Assembly (NCBI RefSeq): GCF_000503055.1
Contig: NZ_AYVY01000019.1
Location: forward strand, 101,925-165,924
Direction of reading: 5' to 3'
Source: Mesorhizobium sp. LSHC420B00
GTDB taxonomy: Bacteria; Pseudomonadota; Alphaproteobacteria; Rhizobiales; Rhizobiaceae
Length of the DNA: 64,000 nucleotides
The notes below the pieces were generated by a model, which saw only the letters and a list, made by a program, of their open reading frames with translations, was not told the DNA's origin and ran no database searches. Made by a program: the position numbers and the translations under genes. Below are positions 16,743 through 25,780 of this stretch, piece by piece. Position 1 is the stretch's first letter. Each line of letters begins with the position of its first letter.

Positions 16743-16765
16743 GCGGTTGATTGAAAATCAGCCGC
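16743..16765. promoter_or_regulatory. inverted repeat just upstream of the asmA-like start
   Basis: GCGGTTGATT, GAA, AATCAGCCGC: 10-bp arms with one mismatch, ending 11 bp from the start codon at 16732. It could be an operator or an mRNA hairpin near the ribosome site. No regulator is assigned. Confidence 0.45.
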
Positions 16766-16860
16766 ACTCTACCCGCATCAGCGTGTCGATAAAGAGGCAA
16801 TTCCCGCCAGACAGGCGTCCAGGGCAAAAGTCCAGGGCAAAAGAAGGCGGCCAAGAAAAC

Positions 16861-17381
16861 TCAGCGCGCGTCGCGCTTTGCCTGCGCCACCTTTGCCGCC
16901 TGCCGCTGCCGGCCGAGTTCCATCGGCCGGATCAGATTCTCGGGCCGCCGGCTCACGATCGCGCGCATGCCTTTGTGCGCGGTGCGCGTGTTGAACTCGG
17001 GACCGTCTGCCGCAGCGCCCTGCTTCATGGACAGCGCCTTGCGTGCATTCTCGACCAGCGAAACACGCGCTGCCAACTGGCGGCGGCGTTCGGCCTCGCC
17101 ATTGAGCCGCCGGATGGTCATCGCCAGAACCGCCAGCTTCAACTGCGAACCTTCATCGGCCTTCGAGGCGCCGGCGCCCTTTGGCGCACCCTTGCCGCGC
17201 ATTCGCGGCGGCGGCGATGCGCCTCGGTCTGGGCCTTGTCGCGCCGCTCCCTTAGGAGCTTGACCAGGCTGGCGAGTTCGGCGTCGGCAAGATGCTGCAC
17301 TGCTGGATGGTGCGACTTCTCGACGAGAGCATGTTCGTCGGCGCTCAGCGCCCGAGCCTCTTCCTTGCGTGAAATCGCCAT
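16861..17381 (-). pseudogene. conserved hypothetical basic protein, frameshifted
   Basis: Two minus-strand frames complement each other. The first half starts MAISRKEEARALSADEHALV at 17381 and reads to HRRRRE near 17204; the second continues MRGKGAPKGAGASKADEGSQ to the stop at 16861. At the junction the strand reads GCGAATGCGC; one extra A would give RRRE-MRGKG in one frame and a protein of about 172 residues, rich in Arg, Lys and Ala and helical. Either a 1-bp deletion or a sequence error. The second half alone could start at that ATG, so two coupled genes is the alternative. No function is known to me. Confidence 0.6.
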
Positions 17382-17485
17382 GACACCATTCCTCCGTCTG
17401 TGACGCCTGCCTGCCTCTCAGGTCCTTGGAGTCTCGATCCAAATGGTGGTGCGGTCAAGCCAGGGACCATCTGGATCTTCTTCCA

Positions 17486-18898
17486 CTATTCGGCCGGCAA
17501 TATCTTGCCCGGGTTCATGATATTCAGCGGGTCGAGCGCCTGCTTGATCGTGCGCATGATGTCGACGCCATGGCCGAGCTCATGCCGCAGGAAGCCGATC
17601 TTGCCCTGCCCTATGCCATGCTCACCAGTGCAGGTGCCGTCCATGGCGATGGCGCGCATATTGAGCCGCGCCACGAATTTTTCCGCCAATGCGATCTCCT
17701 TCGGGTCGTCCACGTCCATCAGCACCAATACATGGAAATTGCCGTCGCCGGCATGGCCGACGATCGGTGCGATCAGGCCCATCTCGGCGATATCCGCCTC
17801 GGTCTCGGTGACACATTCGGCAAAGCGCGAGATCGGCACGCAGACATCGGTCGACAGGCCCTTGGCGCCCGGCCGCAGCGTCAGCGATGACCAGTAGGCA
17901 TCGTGCCTGGCTTTCCACAATTTTGTCCGCTCTTCGGCGATGCTGGTCCACAGGAACGGGCCGCCGCCATTTTCCTCGGCGATCATGCCGAAAGTCTCGG
18001 CCTGTTCGGCGACGCTGGCATCGCTGCCGTGGAACTCGACGAACAGGCAGGGGCTCTCCGGATAGTCGAGCTTCGAATAGGTCTTCATCGCTCGCATCTG
18101 CAGCGCATTGACCAATTCGATGCGCGCCACCGGAATGCCCATCTGGATGGTCGCGATCACCGCGTTGCAGGCCGCCTCGACGCTGGGAAACGGGCAGACG
18201 CCGCCCGAAATCGCCTGCGGAATGCCCTGCAGCTTCAAGGTCAGCTGGGTGATGATGCCAAGCGTACCTTCCGAGCCGATCAGCAGCCGCGTCAGATCAT
18301 AGCCGGCCGAGCTTTTCTTGGCGCGCTTTCCGGTCGTAACCGCTTCGCCGTCGGCCATCACCGCCGTCAGTGACAGGACGTTGTCGCGCATCGTGCCGTA
18401 GCGCACGGCGTTGGTGCCCGACGCCCGTGTCGCCGCCATGCCGCCGAGCGAAGCGTTGGCGCCCGGGTCGATCGGAAAGAACAGGCCGGTGTCGCGCAGA
18501 TGCCGGTTGAGGTCCTCGCGCGTCACGCCGGGCTCGACGGTGCAATCGAGGTCCTGCGGATTGACTGCAACGATACGGTTCATGCGTGACGTATCGAGCG
18601 AGATGCCGCCGCCCGGCGCATTGGTATGGCCTTCCAGCGAAGAGCCGACGCCAAAGGCGATCACCGGCACGCGATGTGCAGCGCACGCACGCACGATCTC
18701 CTGCACCTCCTCCGTCGTCTCGGCAAAGGCGACACCGTCCGGCGCCTGCGTCGGGATATAGGTCGTGGTGTGCGCGTGCTGGGCGCGGATCGCCTGGCCG
18801 GTCTGGAAGCGCTCGCCGAGCCGCTGCTTGAGGATGCCGAGCACGGCGGCAATGCCTTCCTCGTTGCGTTCGACCGGGTTGAGGTCGCTTAGAGCCAT
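17486..18898 (-). CDS. FAD-linked oxidase, D-lactate/glycolate dehydrogenase type
   Basis: 470 residues from MALSDLN, with GGAGGA just upstream. N-terminal FAD_binding_4 (PCMH) domain: PVIAFGVGSSLEGHTNAPGG, FFPIDPGANASLGGMAATRASGTNAVRYG, GYDLTRLLIGSEGTLGIITQ. The C-terminal FAD-oxidase domain has VGHAGDGNFHVLVLMDVDD and GTCTGEHGIGQGKIGFLRHE, where the His and Glu bind substrate/metal in D-2-hydroxyacid dehydrogenases. It probably oxidises D-lactate or another D-2-hydroxyacid and passes electrons to cytochrome c or quinone. No glcE/glcF genes are adjacent, favouring the single-subunit D-lactate dehydrogenase (cytochrome) type. Confidence 0.88.
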   Translation of the reverse strand: MALSDLNPVERNEEGIAAVLGILKQRLGERFQTGQAIRAQHAHTTTYIPTQAPDGVAFAETTEEVQEIVRACAAHRVPVIAFGVGSSLEGHTNAPGGGISLDTSRMNRIVAVNPQDLDCTVEPGVTREDLNRHLRDTGLFFPIDPGANASLGGMAATRASGTNAVRYGTMRDNVLSLTAVMADGEAVTTGKRAKKSSAGYDLTRLLIGSEGTLGIITQLTLKLQGIPQAISGGVCPFPSVEAACNAVIATIQMGIPVARIELVNALQMRAMKTYSKLDYPESPCLFVEFHGSDASVAEQAETFGMIAEENGGGPFLWTSIAEERTKLWKARHDAYWSSLTLRPGAKGLSTDVCVPISRFAECVTETEADIAEMGLIAPIVGHAGDGNFHVLVLMDVDDPKEIALAEKFVARLNMRAIAMDGTCTGEHGIGQGKIGFLRHELGHGVDIMRTIKQALDPLNIMNPGKILPAE

Positions 18899-19017
18899 CG
18901 ATTCCTCCGCGAATGGACCAGCGTCCACCCTTGTTCTGCATCTAGGGATGCGTAGTCTCACCGACCACGCTCTGTCCAGTCCACGCTCATCCCGGCATGA
19001 CGAGAAGGAAGTTTCCG

Positions 19018-19503
19018 ATGCCCATCCCCGCCCCTTTCGTCTCTCGCGCCATGGACATCGAGAAGGCCTGGATCGACTACAACGGCCATCTCAACATGGC
19101 CTATTACAACGTGCTGTTCGACCGTTGCTCCGACGAAGCCTTCGAGATGATGGGAATGGGGATGGACTATGTAAGGGAACGGCGGCTGACCATCTACACC
19201 GCGGAAGTCCATGTCTGCTACGTCCAGGAGCTGCATCTCGACCACAAGGTCACGGTCTCGTTCCAACTCCTCGACCATGACGACAAGCGGCTGAGGGCCT
19301 ATCAGGAAATCCGCCATGTCGACGGCTGGCTTGCCGCCACGTCTGAAACGCTGTCGCTGCATGTCGACATGGCTGGCCCGAAGGTGGCGCCCTTCCCCGC
19401 CGACGTCCTTGCCAATGTGGAAGCGATGCGCGCCGCCCATGCCGCCCTGCCGATGCCGGAGCGCGCCGGCCGCTCGATCGGTATTCGTCGTAAGCCGGCT
19501 TGA
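19018..19503 (+). CDS. hotdog-fold acyl-CoA thioesterase
   Basis: 161 residues from an ATG preceded by AAGGAAG; an upstream in-frame start at 18997 lacks this. WIDYNGHLNMAYYNVLFDRC is the 4HBT_2 active-site helix (D/N-GHxN), with YTAEVHVCYVQELHLDHKV as the central strand. Likely hydrolyses an acyl-CoA in the cytoplasm. The set resembles the thioesterases associated with carnitine catabolism, but no carnitine genes are nearby, so the substrate is open. Confidence 0.82.
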   Translation: MPIPAPFVSRAMDIEKAWIDYNGHLNMAYYNVLFDRCSDEAFEMMGMGMDYVRERRLTIYTAEVHVCYVQELHLDHKVTVSFQLLDHDDKRLRAYQEIRHVDGWLAATSETLSLHVDMAGPKVAPFPADVLANVEAMRAAHAALPMPERAGRSIGIRRKPA

Positions 19504-19650
19504 ACCGCAACCCAACCGCCGTTAACCTTACCGAGGTTTTAACGTGAACAAGCCGAATTGAGACGTTGAACGACTCAGCGCGGCGTTGGAAAACCATCCG
19601 CATCGAATTGCGATACGGGCGGCGGAGCAGCAGCGGTTCGGGGAACGTGC

Positions 19651-19848
19651 ATGAAAACCGACATCAAGGTCGAGGCGGACAGGCTGGCGGCTGACCCACG
19701 CATCACCGACTATGATTTCTGGCGCTCGCTGAAGAACCTCAACAACGAGATCTTCCACATTGCCAACAACAACGAGCCTATTCCCTTCGCCATGATCCGC
19801 TGGCGCGCCATCCTGAAGCAGGCGCGGATGAAACGCGGCCACGCCTGA
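19651..19848 (+). CDS. small hypothetical protein
   Basis: 65 residues, MKTDIKVEADRLAADPRITD at the start, with aromatic and Asn-rich middle and a basic end. GGGGA lies upstream of the ATG. No family recognised. It is followed without a gap by an open frame in the same phase that resembles a zinc-ribbon fragment. Confidence 0.55.
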   Translation: MKTDIKVEADRLAADPRITDYDFWRSLKNLNNEIFHIANNNEPIPFAMIRWRAILKQARMKRGHA

Positions 19849-20055
19849 AACTGTTATGATAACACCGAGCTTGCGGCACAAGAAGACAGCGTTGCTTACG
19901 ACAACGAATGGTCGCCAGGCAGCAAGCCACCGAATTCCGGCATCTATCGTTGCAAGAATTGCGGTGACGAAATTGCGGCGAACAAAGAAAACGGCCAAAC
20001 AAGGCGATGGATTGGAAGCTGTTTCAGCAGCCAACTACAAACAGACAATCCCTGA
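19849..20055 (+). pseudogene. possible decayed zinc-ribbon fragment
   Basis: After the TGA at 19846-19848 the same frame stays open for 68 codons and contains EWSPGSKPPNSGIYRCKNCG followed by DEIAANKENGQ. A PGxxxPxSGIYxCxxCG stretch is typical of very small zinc-ribbon proteins. The frame has no usable start codon of its own, and only one CxxC pair remains. A remnant is the simplest reading; a chance frame is possible. Confidence 0.35.
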
Positions 20056-20074
20056 TCCTCTAAGATTTTAGTCT

Positions 20075-20692
20075 TCAGGCCCGGTAAATCCACTGTTCTG
20101 GCACGCGCACCGAAATCTCCTCGCCGGCCGTGATCGTGCCGGGCTTCTCGACCCAGGCGACGAGGCCGCGCAAACGCTTCGCCGCTTTCGCGAACAGCAG
20201 CGCGCCGGCCTCGTGATCGGCCATCCCGGCATTTTCGGCGACCGATCGCCCGGCGATGCGGCAAGGCCCGTTCTGCGCGTCGATCTTGACAGTCGCGCCG
20301 CCTTTGAAGAACAGCAGCGCGCCGGACGGCAGCATCGAGAGGTGCGGCAGGCCTTCGATTAGGAGATTGGCGCCGATCCATTCCGGCTTGATCTCGGCGA
20401 TGCCCATCCGTTCGGCGACGGTGGTCAGTTCGTCCGCCGCCACGATCGACAATTGCCGCTCGTTGCGCATCTCGGTGCCACGCGGATACCAGGGTTCCCG
20501 TCCGCCGGAGCGCCGCGTCGTGCCAGCGTGGAAATCGCCTTCAATGCCGTCGAAGCCAAGCTGCAAGGTGTCGATGGCTCGTGTCTCGAAATGATCGAAC
20601 GGCGCGAGATAAAGCGCGGCCACCTTGGCGGTGAGCTTTCGCGCCGGCACGATCTCGACCGGATTTTCGGCCTCGGGGAAAAGATCCGGCAT
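20075..20692 (-). CDS. MOSC domain protein
   Basis: 205 residues. The MOSC beta-barrel is recognisable from LGFDGIEGDFHAGTTRRSGG, RNERQLSIVAADEL, IGANLLIEGLPHLSMLPSGALL and GPCRIAGR, with a cysteine where MOSC proteins carry or bind sulfur. These domains relate to the molybdenum cofactor sulfurase C-terminus. Substrate unknown. The mod operon is 17 kb away and no direct link is shown. Confidence 0.9.
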   Translation of the reverse strand: MPDLFPEAENPVEIVPARKLTAKVAALYLAPFDHFETRAIDTLQLGFDGIEGDFHAGTTRRSGGREPWYPRGTEMRNERQLSIVAADELTTVAERMGIAEIKPEWIGANLLIEGLPHLSMLPSGALLFFKGGATVKIDAQNGPCRIAGRSVAENAGMADHEAGALLFAKAAKRLRGLVAWVEKPGTITAGEEISVRVPEQWIYRA

Positions 20693-20833
20693 GGGTTCGT
20701 TCCTCGCGTGATACGCGCAATTAGCCTCGGTAGCTCATCGGGTCCAGTCGAAAGCGCTGATGCTCCGATCAAGCGGACTGATGTGACTATGCCCGGCGGG
20801 GTTCCGATGCTGGTTCCGTTCGCGCCGAAATGG

Positions 20834-21955
20834 TCAGAGCATGCGCAATAGCGCGCCGCCGATCGAGTAGCCGGCGCCGAAGGCGCAGAGCAGGCCGTAG
20901 TCGCCGGCCTTCATATCGGCATGGTTCTCCGACAAGGCGATGATGGCACCCGCGGCGGCAGTATTACCGAGGCGCTCCAGCACCATCGGCGCGCGGTCAT
21001 GGTCGACGTCATGGCCGAACGACAATTTCAGGATCATGGCATTCATCCGCGCATTCGCCTGATGCAGCCAGAAGCGCCGGATCGCTTGCGGCGTCAGCCC
21101 GTGTTCGGCCAGGAATTCGACGATGAACTTGTGGCCGGCAACGGTGACTTCCTTGAACACCTTGTTGCCGATCTGCTTGATCAGATTGCCTTCCAGATCG
21201 ATCATGTACGGATCGTCCTGGGTGGCGCGGGTATAATAACCGAGATTGGTGCGGATGCTGTTCGACATCTGCGTCCAGGCACGCGTGTCGAGCACCTCGA
21301 AACGCCCCGGCCGCTTCTCGCCTTGGGCGAGCCCTTCGACGATCATCGACACGGACGCGTCGCCGAAGATGAAATGCGTCTGCCGGTCGCGAAAATTGAG
21401 GTGGCCCGTGATGATCTCCGGCGTCGTCACCAGTACGCGTTTATGCGCCCCTGCCCGCACCAGATTGACCGCAATGTGCAATGCGGCCGCCGCCGAAGAG
21501 CAGCCAAGCCCCATGTCGAAGCCGGCGCCTCTCGTGCCCAGCGCCTGCTGCATTTCGATGGCGATAGCCGGATAGGGCCGCTGATGGTGCGAGGCCGAGC
21601 AGATCACCAGGTCGATGTCCCCAGGCTTCAGCCCGGCATGATCGAGCGCCTTGCTGGCCGAGGCGATGCCGAACTCGGCCTCCAGCGACAGCGCATCGTC
21701 GGGCCGCGCCGGGAAGCGCGGCGCCATGCGGGTCGGGTCGAGGATGCCTTCCCGTTCGATGACATGGCGGGTCTGGACGCCCGAGGCGTGGACGATGAAG
21801 GCACTGTCCGATTTCTGCAGCAGCGGCTCGCCCGAGACCTCGCGCCGGACGTTCTCCATGTCCACCCAAGTGTTGAAGCTGGCGACGAGCTCCTCATTGG
21901 TGATCGACGCTTCGGGGATTTCAACGCCGATGCCGCTGATGATGACGCGATGCAT
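20834..21955 (-). CDS. beta-ketoacyl-ACP synthase III-like protein
   Basis: 373 residues, about 50 longer than housekeeping FabH. The catalytic triad is visible: Cys in GLGCSSAAAAL, His in WLHQANARMN, Asn in LGNTAAAGAI. The extra length is mainly N-terminal (FNTWVDMENVRREVSGEPLL). It condenses an acyl-CoA starter with malonyl-ACP. Standing alone outside a fab cluster, it may serve a special fatty acid or secondary metabolite starter, or be a second KAS III. Start at ATG 21955. Confidence 0.88.
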   Translation of the reverse strand: MHRVIISGIGVEIPEASITNEELVASFNTWVDMENVRREVSGEPLLQKSDSAFIVHASGVQTRHVIEREGILDPTRMAPRFPARPDDALSLEAEFGIASASKALDHAGLKPGDIDLVICSASHHQRPYPAIAIEMQQALGTRGAGFDMGLGCSSAAAALHIAVNLVRAGAHKRVLVTTPEIITGHLNFRDRQTHFIFGDASVSMIVEGLAQGEKRPGRFEVLDTRAWTQMSNSIRTNLGYYTRATQDDPYMIDLEGNLIKQIGNKVFKEVTVAGHKFIVEFLAEHGLTPQAIRRFWLHQANARMNAMILKLSFGHDVDHDRAPMVLERLGNTAAAGAIIALSENHADMKAGDYGLLCAFGAGYSIGGALLRML

Positions 21956-22076
21956 TTCCAGTTCGTCCCGTGCGCAGGCGTTGCGGCTTCATGTCGACGC
22001 CGCAAAAGCTCGGCGCAACCTCTTTTTGCACCTAGCCAGTTTATGCCGGCTTAAATCAAGTCCCTGGAACGGGTCT

Positions 22077-22415
22077 TTACCAGGCGCAGAGCTTGGTATT
22101 GGTCTGCGGGTTGTTCCAGCAGGCACCGTCATCATTGCTGCGCACGAATTGCCCGGGCAGCGGCACGTTGCGGCGGCCGAGATTGACATAGCCGTAGGCA
22201 AAACCCGGTCCGTCGATCTCCAGGACGTAAGTCGGATAGCCCGGCGCCGAGATGCGAAAGCTGCCGGCATCGTCCAGCGCCCGATAGCTGCAGGAGAAAT
22301 AGCCGTCGTCGCTGGTGAAGCAGCGCGCTCGCTTGGCCTGCGCCGATATCGAGAAGGCGAGCACCGCGGCCGCACAAATGCTGCCGCCAAAAATGAGCGT
22401 TTTCAGTGTCATCAT
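22077..22415 (-). CDS. small secreted hypothetical protein
   Basis: 112 residues from MMTLKTLIFGGSICAAAVLA; a GGGGGG ribosome site precedes this ATG, while an upstream frame to 22502 lacks a signal peptide. The signal peptide likely ends at AQA. The mature part has four cysteines (RCFTSDDGYFSCSYRALDD and ACWNNPQTNTKLCAW), suggesting two disulfides in the periplasm. No family recognised. Confidence 0.7.
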   Translation of the reverse strand: MMTLKTLIFGGSICAAAVLAFSISAQAKRARCFTSDDGYFSCSYRALDDAGSFRISAPGYPTYVLEIDGPGFAYGYVNLGRRNVPLPGQFVRSNDDGACWNNPQTNTKLCAW

Positions 22416-22527
22416 CCACCCCCCATGGCCCATGAGGGCCGTTATCCCTGCCCCAGCGAGATGCGCATGACGGCGAAAGCCGGTCAAGCATCCGCCATGC
22501 ACTGTTTTTGGGTGTAGCTAAGAGTTT

Positions 22528-23325
22528 CTAATTAGAACGCCGCGCCACGATGAAGACACGGGGAAAGCGCAGCAACACCTTGCCGCTTGCCGTTTTCGGA
22601 TAGGCTTCGGCGATCCTGGCCGTGTAGCGCTTCAGGAAAAGCTGCCGCTCGTCTTCGTCGAGCGGATCGAGGAACGGCTTCAGCCCCGTCGACTTCACCC
22701 ATTCGACGATCGCCTCGGCATCGGCCAGCGGATGGTTGTAGATCGTGTGCCAGATATCGAGCCGATCCGAGAATGGCGACAAAAGGTCGTAATAGAACGC
22801 GACAGGCGGCAGCGGCGCGCGGGCCGCACGCTCGAACTTTTCAGTGAACGGCATCTCGGCCGCAGTCTCCCGCATCAGCCGGTGCGAAGGCTCGCCCATA
22901 TTGTCCGGCATCTGCACGGCAAGCGCGCCGCCGGGCGCCAAAAATCCTATCAGCCGCTGGAAGACAGCCGGATGCTCCGGTAGCCACTGAAACACTGCAT
23001 TGGCGAAGATCACGTCGACCGGTTCGGCCGGCTGCCACGTCGCCGCGTCCGCCAAGGCAAAGGTGACGCCGGGCAGGCGCGCCTTCGCCTTCTCGATCAT
23101 GTCGGGCGAGGTATCGAAGCCGCTGATCTGTGCCTGCGGCCAGCGCTCGACCAGCAATTCGGTCGAATTGCCCGGCCCACAGCCAATGTCCACCACCCGG
23201 CGCGGTTCCGGCACTGGCACCTGCGCTAGGAGGTCGCGCGCCGGCCGCGTGCGCTCATCCTCGAATTTCAGGTAGAGTGCGGCGGACCAGTCGGGTTTTG
23301 CCTTTGCCGCTATGCTGTTATTCAT
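22528..23325 (-). CDS. tam: trans-aconitate 2-methyltransferase
   Basis: 265 residues, the usual Tam length. SAM-binding motif [15 protein letters not shown], post-I motif [19 protein letters not shown], then [19 protein letters not shown] and [17 protein letters not shown], which are characteristic of Tam. It methylates trans-aconitate, a by-product that inhibits the TCA cycle. Its ATG overlaps the stop of the dead relE-type toxin frame by four bases (ATGA), so its translation may be coupled to the toxin-antitoxin unit; a direct start at [13 protein letters not shown] is otherwise standard. Confidence 0.92.
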   Translation of the reverse strand: MNNSIAAKAKPDWSAALYLKFEDERTRPARDLLAQVPVPEPRRVVDIGCGPGNSTELLVERWPQAQISGFDTSPDMIEKAKARLPGVTFALADAATWQPAEPVDVIFANAVFQWLPEHPAVFQRLIGFLAPGGALAVQMPDNMGEPSHRLMRETAAEMPFTEKFERAARAPLPPVAFYYDLLSPFSDRLDIWHTIYNHPLADAEAIVEWVKSTGLKPFLDPLDEDERQLFLKRYTARIAEAYPKTASGKVLLRFPRVFIVARRSN

Positions 23326-23585
23326 CGATAGATCTCGCGACGGTTGCCTATCTCCACGATCAGCACGACGAGCCGGCTGTCCTGAAACTGGGCAATGATT
23401 CTGTAGTCGCCGACGCGAAACCGCCAAGCTTCCTTGGTCCCAGTCAGCCGTTTGGCGAGTGCTCTTGGATTGGGGTGCGCAGAAACTCTTTGATACAGGA
23501 ATTCTAGGACACGGCGCTGGTCCTTCGGTGAAAGCCCTTCAATGTCTTTTTCGGCTCGCCGCGTAAACTCGACCTACCAACTCAT
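23322..23585 (-). pseudogene. RelE/ParE-family toxin with amber stop at codon 4
   Basis: The frame starts ATG AGT TGG TAG, then [40 protein letters not shown] and [20 protein letters not shown] to a stop at 23322. This is a complete RelE/ParE toxin apart from TAG at 23574-23576. The ATG overlaps the antitoxin stop (ATGA), as in intact systems, so the start is secure and the TAG is a true interruption, for example CAG to TAG. No other start codon exists until the last few residues. The toxin is therefore expected to be dead. Confidence 0.85.
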
Positions 23586-23830
23586 TCAGCGGCAGGTTTC
23601 TTGTGCCGCTCCTCGACTTCGCGAAGTTCAAGCTTCCGGATCACCTCTTCCAACGGAATGCGTACGCCGTCGTCATCCCTCAGGCGTTCCTCCGCAATCC
23701 TGGCATCCTGCCAATCCTCAATGGTTTCGAGGATCGCTTCAACTGCGACCTGATCGATCGTACGGCCGCTGGCCTTGGCAATATCGGCCAGCAGCTTCTC
23801 GGCTTTTTGCGGTAATTTGACCGTGATCAT
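23582..23830 (-). CDS. antitoxin of a RelE/ParE-type module
   Basis: 82 residues from MITVKLPQKAEKLLADIAKA, with GGAG upstream; four extra codons exist further upstream. The N-terminal beta strand and two helices (TVKLPQKAEKLL, GRTIDQVAVEAIL) form a ribbon-helix-helix DNA-binding domain; the charged C-terminus would wrap the toxin. Intact, while its partner toxin carries a stop at codon 4. It could still repress the promoter or neutralise related toxins elsewhere. Confidence 0.8.
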   Translation of the reverse strand: MITVKLPQKAEKLLADIAKASGRTIDQVAVEAILETIEDWQDARIAEERLRDDDGVRIPLEEVIRKLELREVEERHKKPAAE

Positions 23831-23889
23831 GGGCAACTCCATCCGATCAATTTAGGCCAAACGACGATCGCCCGCAACGGATCGAGACT

Positions 23890-25539
23890 CTACCTCGTCA
23901 GCCGCTTATACGTCATCCTGTGCGGATTGACCGCATCGGGCCCAAGCCGGCGGATCTTGTCCTGCTCGTAATCCTCGAAATTGCCTTCGAACCATTCGAC
24001 ATGGCTGTCACCTTCGAAGGCGAGGATGTGCGTCGCCAGGCGATCGAGGAACATGCGATCGTGCGAGATGATGACGGCGCAGCCGGCGAAGCTCTCGAGC
24101 GCGTCTTCAAGTGCCGCAAGTGTTTCGGTATCGAGATCGTTGGTCGGTTCGTCGAGCAGCAGCACATTGCCGCCGGTCTTCAGCATCTTGGCCAGATGCA
24201 CGCGGTTGCGCTGGCCGCCGGACAGGTTGCCGACCTTCTGCTGCTGATCGCCGCCGCGGAAATTGAACGACGCGCAATAGGCGCGGGTGTTGGCTTCGAA
24301 CTTGCCGAGCTTGACCACTTCGGCGCCACCCGAGATCTCTTCCCAGACCGTCTTGGTCGGGTCGAGTGCGTCGCGGCTCTGGTCGACATAACCGAGCTTG
24401 ACCGTCTCGCCGACGCGGATGGTGCCGGCATCGGGCTTTTCCTGGCCGGTGATCATGCGGAAAAGCGTCGTCTTGCCCGCGCCGTTCGGGCCGATGACGC
24501 CGACGATGCCGCCGGGCGGCAGCTTGAATTCGAGATCGTCAATCAAAAGCGTGTCGCCAAAGCCCTTCGACAGGTCCTCGACCTCGATCACCACATTGCC
24601 GAGCCGCTCGCCATGCGGAATGACGATCTGCGTATCGCTCGGACGCCGCTTGTCGGCCGCATCCAGCAGATCCTGGAACGCCTGGATACGGGCCTTCGAC
24701 TTGGTCTGCCGGGCTTTCGGGCTGGACTGGATCCACTCGCGCTCGCGGCCGATCGCCCGCTGGCGCGCATCGTCCTCGCGGCCTTCCTGCTTGAGCCGCT
24801 TGGCCTTGGCTTCGAGATATTTGGTGTAGTTGCCTTCGTACGGGATACCGCGGCCGCGATCGAGCTCGAGGATCCAGCCGGTGACATTGTCGAGGAAGTA
24901 GCGGTCGTGGGTGATGATCATCACCGCGCCCGGATAGGCGCGCAGATGCTTTTCCAGCCACGCCGTCGTCTCGGCGTCGAGATGGTTGGTCGGCTCGTCG
25001 AGCAGCAGAAGGTCGGGCTGGCGCAGCAAGAGCTGGCAGAGCGCGACGCGACGGCGTTCGCCGCCCGACAGCTTGGTGACATCGGCCTCCTTGGGCGGGC
25101 AGCCGAGTGCCTCCATCGCCATCTCGACCTGCTGCTCGAGATCCCACAGATTGAGCCGGTCCATCTCGTCTTGCAGCTTGGCCGACTCGTCCGCCGTCTC
25201 GTCGGAATAGTTCATCATCAATTCGTTGTAGCGCTCGATGATCGCGGTCTTGGCGGCAACGCCTTCCATGACGTTTTCGAACACATTCTTGTTCGGATCG
25301 AGCGCCGGCTCCTGCGCCAGGTAACCGACGGTAGCACCCTCGGCCAGCCAGGCCTCGCCGCTCCACTCCTTGTCGATGCCGGCCATGATCTTGAGAATCG
25401 TCGACTTGCCGGCGCCGTTGGGACCGAGGATGCCAATCTTGGCGTCCGGGTAGAAGGACAGATGGATGTTCTCGAGCACCTTCTTGGTGCCGTAGGCCTT
25501 GTTGAGGCCGGCCATGTGATAGATGAACTGGCGTGCCAC
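23890..25539 (-). CDS. ettA: energy-dependent translational throttle protein, ABC-F
   Basis: 549 residues from GTG, beginning (M)ARQFIYHMAGLNKAYGTKK as EttA does; GGGAAAG lies upstream. Two ABC domains: Walker A GPNGAGKST and GPNGAGKTT, signatures LSGGERRRVALCQLLL and LSGGQRNRVHLAKML, Walker B followed by DEPTNHLD and DEPTNDLD. Between them lies the charged linker (YLEAKAKRLKQEGREDDARQ) that reaches the P-site tRNA. It binds the ribosomal E site and gates the first elongation step according to ATP/ADP ratio. A frame extended upstream to 25653 has no ribosome site. Confidence 0.97.
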   Translation of the reverse strand: MARQFIYHMAGLNKAYGTKKVLENIHLSFYPDAKIGILGPNGAGKSTILKIMAGIDKEWSGEAWLAEGATVGYLAQEPALDPNKNVFENVMEGVAAKTAIIERYNELMMNYSDETADESAKLQDEMDRLNLWDLEQQVEMAMEALGCPPKEADVTKLSGGERRRVALCQLLLRQPDLLLLDEPTNHLDAETTAWLEKHLRAYPGAVMIITHDRYFLDNVTGWILELDRGRGIPYEGNYTKYLEAKAKRLKQEGREDDARQRAIGREREWIQSSPKARQTKSKARIQAFQDLLDAADKRRPSDTQIVIPHGERLGNVVIEVEDLSKGFGDTLLIDDLEFKLPPGGIVGVIGPNGAGKTTLFRMITGQEKPDAGTIRVGETVKLGYVDQSRDALDPTKTVWEEISGGAEVVKLGKFEANTRAYCASFNFRGGDQQQKVGNLSGGQRNRVHLAKMLKTGGNVLLLDEPTNDLDTETLAALEDALESFAGCAVIISHDRMFLDRLATHILAFEGDSHVEWFEGNFEDYEQDKIRRLGPDAVNPHRMTYKRLTR

Positions 25540-25780
25540 GCGCGCTTTCCCTGAAAAGTCGACTGATGTCGGATTGAATGGAAGTTGGGGGCTATGTAAG
25601 CGATGCGGCCCCGAACGGCAAACAGTTTTGGCCCCAGGCGGATTTGGTCGCATCGTAATCGCTTAGCCGCTTCATTTCGTGCCGGCGCCCGGGCGAAAGC
25701 TCGGGTTAACCATTCCGCGTCAAAACAGTGTTGGATGGGAAATCGCTGGCAGCCGCGATTTCGGGGAGAGAGATCGGGCC

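Noticed and set aside
12704-16750. A 1348-codon open frame on the plus strand across the AsmA gene
   Set aside because: It mirrors the AsmA gene and arises from GC-rich codon bias (few stops antisense). No domain is recognisable, the composition is that of reverse-translated repeats, and the opposite strand has clear AsmA features.
19856-20071. A 71-codon plus-strand frame starting MITPSLRHKK
   Set aside because: Overlaps a better frame with a CxxC zinc-ribbon-like signature; basic, low-complexity, with no ribosome site or recognised family.
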